This document shows positions 41,358 through 48,550 of a DNA stretch of 64,000 bases, in pieces. The notes under the pieces were generated by a model. It made no database searches. It saw nothing but the letters and a program-made list of their open reading frames with translations, and was not told where the DNA came from. Both the position numbers and the translations under genes were made by a program. Location of the stretch: NCBI RefSeq assembly GCF_026262505.1, contig NC_067205.1, positions 12,772,001-12,836,000 on the forward strand, in the 5' to 3' direction. Source of the DNA: Trichomonas vaginalis G3 (taxonomy: Eukaryota > Parabasalia > Trichomonadida > Trichomonadidae). The stretch's first letter is position 1, and every line of letters begins with the position of its first letter.

Positions 41358-42497
41358 TTAAACTTCAAAATTCACTTCAGATGGAGTTTCAGATATATTT
41401 ATTTTCGTCACAGATGCAGCCGGATACTTAAAACATGGGAATTTGATTATTTTCAAATAAATAGCTCCTCCTAGAAGGAAAGTTAATGATCCAATCAATC
41501 TAAAGTAGCTTTTATCAGTCCATCTAACTCCAAACTTTTCATCTGATCTCAATATGAATTTTCCATTGAAAGCATGATAAATAATCAAATCTATAATCCA
41601 TGCAATTGATCCACTGATCATTTCAACAATAGTGAATCCTACAGCATTAGTAGTCATGATAGTTCCTGTTGTACAGCCATTATATACACAAGTAATCGGG
41701 ATATAAATCAAAAATAAAAGAATAATCGTCAAAGAATGAAAAGTCAACAAAATTGAAGAACAAAAGCTTTCATGCAAAGAAGCAAATGAATGTTCAGGTA
41801 AGAAATTCGCAATTGGATAGAATCCGAAAAGAACAAGTAAAAATCCATATATTCCGTCAATTCCTGTAAATAACCAAGGAGAAACATCATTTTCATGTAA
41901 AATTTTTTGGATAATGATAGTTCTTATTGACATGATTAGCTGTGCAATTAACTGAAGAATGGTAGGAAGTAGCTTTGCTTTAAATTGGGAGCCTAAAAGA
42001 ACTCCAATTGAAACGAATATAATTCCAAGTGTTACGATTCCGAGTGCAAACCATTGATATGCATAATGAATTGGAGTCATAAATATGTTCTGTATAATAA
42101 TGACAAAAAGTAGATCGAAATATCTAATTGCAATTGAAATTGATCCCGTATTCTCTGAAATTGCAAATGAGTAGATTGCAGATATCAATATATCTAATAA
42201 TGCTGGTAGAACAATCATTAAATAGATGTATAACGGAATGTGTGTAATTTTTGGATAATTTTTTGGATCTATCAAAGTTTGAATATAATAAACTAATGTA
42301 CAAATGGAGATGCCAATAGTCATTACTAGTGTTCCTATCCACGGTCTATCAAAATTAATATATGGACAGCCACTTTTATATCTTGACTGTCTGGAGTAGA
42401 AGAGTGTTCGCATATAGTAACTTGCTAAGCTTCCCAACATCGAGCCTGTGATATACAAAATCCTTCTTGGCTTTCCGAAATCGACTTCTTTTTCCAT
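41358..42497 (-). CDS. Multi-span transporter, SLC35/DMT-like
   Basis: 379 residues from ATG 42497. About ten hydrophobic segments of 20 or so residues are spaced as in the drug/metabolite transporter superfamily: WIGTLVMTIGISICTLVYYI, IYLMIVLPALLDILISAIYS, WFALGIVTLGIIFVSIGVLL, and onwards to FRLIGSLTFLLGGAIYLKII. The internal phrase SIAIRYFDLLFVIIIQNIFM corresponds to the duplicated EamA-type core helix pair of SLC35F-like proteins. Substrate unknown; a nucleotide-sugar or other small metabolite of Golgi or endosome is typical for the family. A Mutator-like element begins 43 bases upstream of the ATG, so the promoter is probably displaced or rebuilt by it. Confidence 0.62.
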   Translation of the reverse strand: MEKEVDFGKPRRILYITGSMLGSLASYYMRTLFYSRQSRYKSGCPYINFDRPWIGTLVMTIGISICTLVYYIQTLIDPKNYPKITHIPLYIYLMIVLPALLDILISAIYSFAISENTGSISIAIRYFDLLFVIIIQNIFMTPIHYAYQWFALGIVTLGIIFVSIGVLLGSQFKAKLLPTILQLIAQLIMSIRTIIIQKILHENDVSPWLFTGIDGIYGFLLVLFGFYPIANFLPEHSFASLHESFCSSILLTFHSLTIILLFLIYIPITCVYNGCTTGTIMTTNAVGFTIVEMISGSIAWIIDLIIYHAFNGKFILRSDEKFGVRWTDKSYFRLIGSLTFLLGGAIYLKIIKFPCFKYPAASVTKINISETPSEVNFEV

Positions 42498-42829
42498 TCA
42501 AAAAAACTTTTCATACAGTTAGATTCAAAATATTTAACCTGAGTAGGGGTAATTTTAGCTAAAAGTGACACACCTATAAAAAGTGACACGCCCGTGAAGG
42601 GTGTGATTACCGATTGGTAATTTCGACAGTTTAGAATTTAAAATTTTTTATGGAACTGTTGCGAGTTTCATAAAGAATTTAAGGAATATAAGCAAAGATT
42701 TGAATCAAAATCTTCGAACTAAGCCGCTCGCTTCGCTCGCGCAAATTACAGAATTTGGATGCAATACCCCTCAATTCATTGTTGAGAATGCCAAGTCTTT
42801 TCAAGATAAAATTATTACAGATTTCCACC

Positions 42830-43195
42830 GAGAGAGGGTCAAAGTTGCTATTTGTCACTTTTCCACAAGAATATAATGGGGAAAAAGTTATCATATAGTT
42901 GATCTCATTCACTGAGGTGAGAGATGCATGTAGTGTAATTTGATAAACAGTGGGATTGCTGCTCTAAGTCCTAGGTTCGAGATACATTGGCTTCATTTTT
43001 CTCTTTTTTATTGACGTAAACTATTCAATTTTTGTGTTATCCATTCAAATTTCAGAATTTTTTTTGCAGATTTCACGCTACATTCGAAGTTACCTTTTGT
43101 AACAACCACCACCGCCTACGAAAGACGAAAGTGTGTCACGATTTCACCCGGAAATCCGACGGTTGTTTAAGAGTAAGCACTTTTGGCACCTACTC
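42830..43195. mobile_element. 366-base nested insertion (MITE or SINE-like) with 10-base target duplication
   Basis: The transposon sequence GATTTCCACC occurs on both sides (42820-42829 and 43196-43205), and the flanks join exactly as in the uninterrupted long copy at 61281-61290, so the borders are certain. Its ends are imperfectly inverted (GAGAGAGGGTCAAAGTTGCT against GAGTAGGTGCCAAAAGTGCT, 13 of 20). The GAGTAGG start recalls the Mutator-like element it sits in. A tRNA-like stretch lies inside. Confidence 0.85.
42914..43010 (+). other. tRNA-like stretch inside the nested insertion
   Basis: A-box-like TGTAGTGTAATTTGATAA, then GGATTGCTGCTC, then B-box-like TAGGTTCGAGATAC and a T-rich stop (ATTTTTCTCTTTTTT). 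The T-arm and acceptor do not pair well. It suggests a tRNA-derived promoter or a dead tRNA copy carried by the insertion. Confidence 0.38.
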
Positions 43196-43308
43196 GATTT
43201 CCACCTTCAAATTTATACAACATTATAAAAATTTATGAATAAAAACTTGATATAAAATAACATTTTTATTTTTACTTAAAAAAGGTTTTTGATAATAAAT
43301 TTATTTTA

Positions 43309-43668
43309 TTTCGAAAAAGTAGCAATAATCGTAAAAGGGTATTGATAGGCTTGCTAAAGTAACTAATTTTAGCTGTCAAATACTTTTGTATTTTGAAGTA
43401 AATTAGTATAAATTTGTTTTTACTTTTATTTCGAAAAAGTAGCAATAATCGTAAAAGGGTATTGATAGGCTTGCTAAAGTAACTAATTTTAGCTGTCAAA
43501 TACTTTTGTATTTTGAAGTAAATTAGTATAAATTTGTTTTTACTTTTATTTCGAAAAAGTAACAATAATCGTAAAAGGGTATTGATAGGCTTGCTAAAGT
43601 AACTAATTTTAGCTGTCAAATACTTTTGTATTTTGAAGTAAATTAGTATAAATTTGATATTATTTTAA
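43309..43668. repeat. Three 120-base tandem repeats in transposon copy A
   Basis: Units begin at 43309, 43429 and 43549 with TTTCGAAAAAGTARCAATAA. The same three units lie in the long copy at 61395, 61515 and 61635. Because 120 is a multiple of three, a 40-residue repeat is open on the minus strand, probably by accident. Confidence 0.85.
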
Positions 43669-43697
43669 CTCCCTTTGAAAACCTCAATTTTCCATAC

Positions 43698-43759
43698 AGA
43701 GGGAACGGGAATAGCATCCAATATTCCCTGAGAATGGTTGCGCATTCTCAGTTCCCTCT
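43698..43759. repeat. Three-way-junction inverted repeat in copy A
   Basis: Outer stem AGAGGGAAC (43698-43706) with GTTCCCTCT (43751-43759) encloses two perfect 7-base-pair hairpins: GGGAATA/TATTCCC (43707-43728) and GAGAATG/CATTCTC (43730-43749), with one unpaired base after each. It is identical in copy B at 61784-61845. Confidence 0.85.
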
Positions 43760-43845
43760 ATATTTCGAACGAAGCTCTCATCGGTCTTTTTTTTAATACT
43801 AAACGTTTTTTTCCCTGTCACTTTTAGCTAAAATTTGGGTTTGCC

Positions 43846-44353
43846 GAATCAATCGGATTTCTGAAAAATTCAGTAAAAAAAATTCAATGGGGTATTTCTA
43901 TTTTGCCCTGGACACGATAGGAGAAAGGTAAGCTGGACAGTTTTCGGTTAAATGCATCTTCGAAATATGGATAGTGACCAAAAAATATGATTTATCAGAA
44001 CCAAAATTTAAATTAACTTAACAATCAGCTGTGTAAATATCTCACATACATCTTCAGCTCATTTTCTGTTTTAGCTGCATAATTTGATGCAAAAAAAAGA
44101 TAAAAATGAAAAAAAAATAATATGAAAAAGTTGAAGAAAGACAAAATAGAGCTAAATAACTTGAGCTAATTTTCATATTAGGCAGCAATATAGGCAATAG
44201 ATAGTTGGAAAGAAGTAGCACATTCAATGAGGGATTAATACCAATTTTTGGAATAGGAAAGTGATAAGCAAGAAGTCAACAAGGAAGATATAATAAGAAA
44301 AATCATATTTTAAACACAATACATAACACAAAAAATGAATCCTAAAAAATTAT
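43846..44353. other. Intergenic stretch
   Basis: AT-rich DNA between the transposon and the kinase gene's 3' end. No feature seen. Confidence 0.5.
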
Positions 44354-45799
44354 TCATGCCCATGGCGGAATAACATACTTATATTGTCCTCGTGGCGCTG
44401 CGTTGACATTTGATTGTTTTGGTGGATAAGCCCGAGGAGGTATTTTGTTTGCGAAGCAATATCTCGGGGATGGTCTTGGAGCATAGTAGTTTGCTGGTGG
44501 CCATCTGGCTTCTGCTGGAGGTTGTGGCTTGTAAATCTTATTATGGATTGGTTGTTTTTGTGGATTTACATTTTCATCATTTTGTCTGTGAATTATATGC
44601 CTTGGAACTGGTTTAGGCTTTGGTTGGATGATTATTGGTACCTTTGGCTGTTGTATAATTGGTGGAACACTAGGAGATCTCTGTGATAAAGGTTTGCTCT
44701 CACGTCTATCAGATTCAATTTCATCACTGATTTTGAGCTTCTTTGGTGACCACCAATCATGATCAGCAACCATCATTAATTCTCTTGTGGATATTAAATC
44801 AGCGTCTTTTTCTGTTGCTGGACCTCCTTTGACATGTAATCTTTCTGCCATAGGTCTGACCAAATCCTTATCATCTTCATAGTTTGGGGCTGGGAATGCA
44901 CACTGATTGATCTTTCTTGGAACTTTGATTGTTGGTAAAATATCAAAATCATCATGAGAATGTAAAAGTTGCTGTTCTTCTGGGAGCAAAGAAGCAATCA
45001 AGTGCATTCTATTCTTAATGCATGGCATATTCATAAGTTCCTCAGAACTTGGTCTGTTATCAGGATTTGTTTGAAGTAATAAGTTGACAATATTCTGAAT
45101 CTCAGATGAATAACCGTTTCTAATTGGGCCAATTCTACCAGCAAGAATACGGCGGCCTAACTCCTCTGTTGAATTTGCAATGAATGGGAAGGAAAAGTTG
45201 AGCATTTCATAGAGAACTACTCCAAGAGACCACATGTCACACTTGGCATCGTATGGGCGACGACGCCAGATTTCAGGTGCAAGATACAATGGTGTACCTA
45301 TCTGAGTTTTAGCGAATTGATGAGAGTGGAGGATTGTACTAATTCCCAAGTCACCAATTTTAACTAAATCTGGTGCGCAAAGAAGTAAGTTAGCACTCTT
45401 GATATCTCTATGAACAACTCCTTTCTCATGGAGAACTCTGAGACCTTCTGTAACTTGAATCAGGAATCTCCAAATATCATCTTCAAGGAGTGGTCTATTT
45501 GTCCTTTTCCTTCTATCAATGAGTTTGGAAAGATCTCCTAAGCGTGCGTATTCCGTAATAACGCATAAACGTGTTTGTAATGCAAATGCTTCATAGAAAC
45601 TTATAATGAATGGTGAGTTAAATGATGCCATCAATCTGATTTCGTTGACTGAATCTTCTAATTCTCTTTTGCACATTCCTGCTGTATTAACAATCTTAAC
45701 AGCATATGATTGATCATTAGCTATTCGTTTCGCTTTGTAGACTGTACCGTATGAACCCTTTCCGAGAACCTTCTCTTGTAGAAAACCAGGAATATTCAT
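44354..45799 (-). CDS. NEK-family (NIMA-related) serine/threonine kinase
   Basis: 481 residues from ATG 45799; the frame is open slightly further but lacks another ATG. Kinase domain at about residues 4-262: GKGSYGTVYKA (glycine loop), YAVKIV (lysine), VVHRDIKSANLLL (catalytic loop), IGDLGIS (DLG in place of DFG, common in NEKs), GTPLYLAPEIW (activation segment) and CDMWSLGVVLYEML. The order and the phrase TPLYLAPEIW point to the NEK group, which works in centrosome, basal body and mitosis control. The rest, about 220 residues, is low-complexity proline/lysine-rich (PPIIQQPKVPIIIQPKPKP) without a coiled coil, so substrate docking is likely. NEKs are a very large family in trichomonads. No TCAYTW motif was seen in the 90 bases upstream. 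Confidence 0.85.
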   Translation of the reverse strand: MNIPGFLQEKVLGKGSYGTVYKAKRIANDQSYAVKIVNTAGMCKRELEDSVNEIRLMASFNSPFIISFYEAFALQTRLCVITEYARLGDLSKLIDRRKRTNRPLLEDDIWRFLIQVTEGLRVLHEKGVVHRDIKSANLLLCAPDLVKIGDLGISTILHSHQFAKTQIGTPLYLAPEIWRRRPYDAKCDMWSLGVVLYEMLNFSFPFIANSTEELGRRILAGRIGPIRNGYSSEIQNIVNLLLQTNPDNRPSSEELMNMPCIKNRMHLIASLLPEEQQLLHSHDDFDILPTIKVPRKINQCAFPAPNYEDDKDLVRPMAERLHVKGGPATEKDADLISTRELMMVADHDWWSPKKLKISDEIESDRRESKPLSQRSPSVPPIIQQPKVPIIIQPKPKPVPRHIIHRQNDENVNPQKQPIHNKIYKPQPPAEARWPPANYYAPRPSPRYCFANKIPPRAYPPKQSNVNAAPRGQYKYVIPPWA

Positions 45800-46245
45800 T
45801 GGTGTACGTTTAAGAAATCTTTTATTCAATTTTTGAGAAGAATATTTTTCAACAGATTTTACAAATTATATTGAATTTGAAAATGGCAGATGTTCGATTG
45901 CAATACAGAATTTTCGGTTTTCAAGAAATTTTATAGGAAATTGTGCTCAAATAGGAAGAGTAATATAAACTAGAACTCTGGAAGCCAAAATCAAAAATAA
46001 TACTTTATATAATTATTCAATCAAGTGCATCCAAAGTTCAATCTTTGATTTTTTTTGAAAATTGATCTCATATCTGCAAAGATATGATTTGAGTTTGAAT
46101 TATATCTGTTTTTAAAGATATAGATTAGTGATATATTACGTCCATAATTCTGTATTATTGTTTCTTTTTGAAGAGATTTTGAGATTTCAAAAAAATGAAG
46201 ACCAAAATAGCTATTAATGAATATAACAAGTATAAAACGCACACT
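45800..46245. other. Intergenic stretch
   Basis: Promoter side of the kinase gene and the 3' side of the next gene. No further feature seen. Confidence 0.5.
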
Positions 46246-47886
46246 TTATTTCTTAGAAGATCCACTAAGGAATCTAGTTACAGAGATAATGAAAGAAAAG
46301 AATAAAAGCCAGAGAAGAAGCGCCTTGTTGTTAGTGAATTCTTCATATCCTGTGTATTGGAAGAAATCCTCAGCGCTTGGAAGTACTTTTTCTTCTTCAG
46401 ATAAATTAATATTTTCTTCAACTGGTTGAACAATAGAAATCACGTTCATAGATTTGAGTTTAACATCAATTGAATCATTGGATGTCTCCGGATCAGGAAT
46501 CTTAAACTTTGGAATGCATTTCGGAACAATTTTTAGATTTCTAACTTTGTTTCCTGACTTTGTTGACTCTTCGTCAGCACCTATTGATTGTAGTGATGGC
46601 GAAATTGTCAATCCTGGGTTTGACATCTTAAACAAACTCTCTTCTGTCGAACTTATCGAATCAAACTCGTTTTCTGCCAATTTATGAATGGGAGCAACAA
46701 CAGCAATCTCTTCCTCGTTGTTTGGTAACTGGTCTGTTTTGGATGGATCGTTGATTTTGATGTCAAATTCGGTACTTTTCGATTCTGGAATCACAAAGTC
46801 GGCGAATTTGCATGTAATGATATCATCGATCGCGGTTTTGATGATCTTGGCGCGTTTGGTCTTCATGGCCCACTTAACTTTCGAGTCAAACTCGACAATT
46901 AAATTTTCGCCATCATAATACGTTTTTCTGAGGTAAGTAGTGAGTTCTTCATCGACAATATTGGTGGACAAGTCTTTGGTAATGTAAACGCGCTGTTGGG
47001 ATATGTAAATATACCTTCTTTGGTAAAATAATCCTCCGACCACTTTAAACTTGACTTTTTCCATGAAACCGGCCTGGCAACCGTCACTGATAATTGTATT
47101 GAAGTAGTATTGCTTGGCTGTCTTAGGATCTGTAACTTTGTTTTTCCTGATATGAAAAATTGTTCGTTCTATCAATTCGCTTTCGGAAGAATTCTTGACT
47201 TCTACTGGTACGCAACGCGATATATTCTGGCGAACGTATGTTTCTGTAATTTGAGGTATTTTTTCTGATAAAAATTGAAATGCGGCGATTTTACCCCAAG
47301 CATCGAGAGAATAAGCCGAAATTGACATTTTGTTTGCAAGTCTGAAGTTTTCTAAGTAATTTGCGATTGTTGTTTCAGGATAATTCCAAATATCTATTGG
47401 AGGAATTTTTTGAACGATAAATAATGTATCATGGAACCAGCCTTGAACGCATAATGGAAGGGAGTATGAAAGCATCTTGTAAACAATGTTTTTCTTGCCT
47501 TCGCGTTGATACTGGTAGCCCATTAAATAAACTAGAGGAATGTCATTAAGAACGTCGAACATAATGTGGAATACTGGCTTCAAAACATCTATTTGCTTTT
47601 GAGAATATGTTTCGCATTGCTTGAAACCGCATAAAACAAAGCGAGGCATGGCTTTCAAATTAATTTCGCCTTTTGCACTAATTGAGCCGATAGTTTTAGT
47701 ATCTTCGAGAACGTCAAAGTTTCCATTTGCTTGTTGCTCTATTATAATAATGTCTCCGTAATGAAAAACGTCAATTTTGTTTTTAAGTCCTTCTTTTAAC
47801 TTTCCAATTGTAGATTTCTCTGGTAAATTCATACTGGCAAAGAGAATTTTGGCATTGGACATAAAGCTTACATTGACGGCTTTCAT
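46246..47886 (-). CDS. Tail-anchored protein of unknown function
   Basis: 546 residues from ATG 47886, with a TCACTT initiator 32 bases upstream. About residues 1-380 are globular and strand-rich, with phrases such as RFVLCGFKQCETYS and FYQRRYIYISQQRVYI, recalling a GRAM- or VASt-type lipid-binding layout but without a diagnostic match. About residues 380-515 are acidic and serine-rich, probably disordered. The C-terminus is a hydrophobic segment (LLLWLLFFSFIISVTRFLS) followed by four residues, the form of a tail anchor in the ER or another internal membrane. A role at membrane contacts is a guess, and I do not name the family. It is divergent from the RalGAP-like gene. Confidence 0.6.
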   Translation of the reverse strand: MKAVNVSFMSNAKILFASMNLPEKSTIGKLKEGLKNKIDVFHYGDIIIIEQQANGNFDVLEDTKTIGSISAKGEINLKAMPRFVLCGFKQCETYSQKQIDVLKPVFHIMFDVLNDIPLVYLMGYQYQREGKKNIVYKMLSYSLPLCVQGWFHDTLFIVQKIPPIDIWNYPETTIANYLENFRLANKMSISAYSLDAWGKIAAFQFLSEKIPQITETYVRQNISRCVPVEVKNSSESELIERTIFHIRKNKVTDPKTAKQYYFNTIISDGCQAGFMEKVKFKVVGGLFYQRRYIYISQQRVYITKDLSTNIVDEELTTYLRKTYYDGENLIVEFDSKVKWAMKTKRAKIIKTAIDDIITCKFADFVIPESKSTEFDIKINDPSKTDQLPNNEEEIAVVAPIHKLAENEFDSISSTEESLFKMSNPGLTISPSLQSIGADEESTKSGNKVRNLKIVPKCIPKFKIPDPETSNDSIDVKLKSMNVISIVQPVEENINLSEEEKVLPSAEDFFQYTGYEEFTNNKALLLWLLFFSFIISVTRFLSGSSKK

Positions 47887-47914
47887 TTTTAAAATTGGAT
47901 TAAATTTTTAGAAA

Positions 47915-47920
47915 AAGTGA
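47915..47920 (-). promoter_or_regulatory. Initiator (Inr) TCACTT
   Basis: TCAYTW match; +1 A (47918) is 32 bases upstream of the ATG of the tail-anchored protein. Confidence 0.5.
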
Positions 47921-48516
47921 CGTTTCCGATGTCAAATTGTAAACTATTCAATATTAAGAGCACATTAAAAAAACAGAAGATAACAATACTTAAGAGCTTC
48001 GGATGAATCTGGCAAATTACATTACTCGAAACAGATCAGAGGACTCTTTATTGTCTAAATAATAATGAATAACTAAAATATATAACTCTAATATACGTGT
48101 TAACCATTCCAAGATATGAATATACTTGCCTTATTTCTATGAATGTTATATTTAAAGTATTGCATAGTAGTAAGTTCTTTGGATGAAGAAAGCTAAAGAT
48201 ATTGCCTTATAAGGAATGCAAGAATGGTGTGTTACTATGCAATAGCTTGTAAATCTTTATTTTTTGTATAAACATTTTGTTCTTTATGTAAGACAATATG
48301 AATTCAATTACATCGGCATGAGAATTGAAATTATGAATCCGATTAGTGATGAACATGATTTGACTTTCCAATGCAAGTATGAATTTGAGGGAAAATTTAA
48401 ATAGATTGCAATTATTGATTTTGATGACAGATTTGTTGTATGAAAAAAATCTTTTCAGATCCCAATTCGTGTGTTTTCAATATTATTAGATAGTTGTTTA
48501 TGTCAATGTTACAATA
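47921..48516. other. Divergent promoter region
   Basis: About 600 AT-rich bases between two divergent host genes. Apart from the two initiators nothing stands out. Confidence 0.5.
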
Positions 48517-48522
48517 TCACTT
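48517..48522 (+). promoter_or_regulatory. Initiator (Inr) TCACTT deciding the start of the RalGAP-like gene
   Basis: TCAYTW match with +1 A at 48519. It lies inside the longest open frame, so transcripts from here first meet the ATG at 48551. Confidence 0.45.
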
Positions 48523-48550
48523 TCCAACTCCTTCAATTTTGTATAAAAAA

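Larger units (their letters stand above)
42541..43845. mobile_element. Short Mutator-like transposon copy (A), internally deleted
   Basis: 1,305 bases sharing both ends with the long copy at 58927-61932: left end GAGTAGGGGTAATTTTAGCT and right end CTTTTAGCTAAAATTTGGGT. The left 198 bases match the long copy; it then jumps to the 3' end of the transposase gene (CAAATTACAGAATTTGG), with a CGC shared at the joint. It keeps the three 120-base repeats and the three-way junction at the right. A 366-base insertion (42830-43195) lies inside. The terminal inverted repeat core is AATTTTAGCTAAAAGTGACA. No target duplication found. It cannot make a transposase. Confidence 0.85.

Noticed and set aside
41117-41431. 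104-codon plus-strand frame
   Set aside because: Begins without ATG and overlaps the 3' end of the transporter gene on the other strand.
43272-43619. 115-codon minus-strand frame in the 120-base repeats (also at 61358-61705)
   Set aside because: Results from a repeat unit divisible by three. The product is basic and low in complexity, and conservation between copies is explained by recent common origin.
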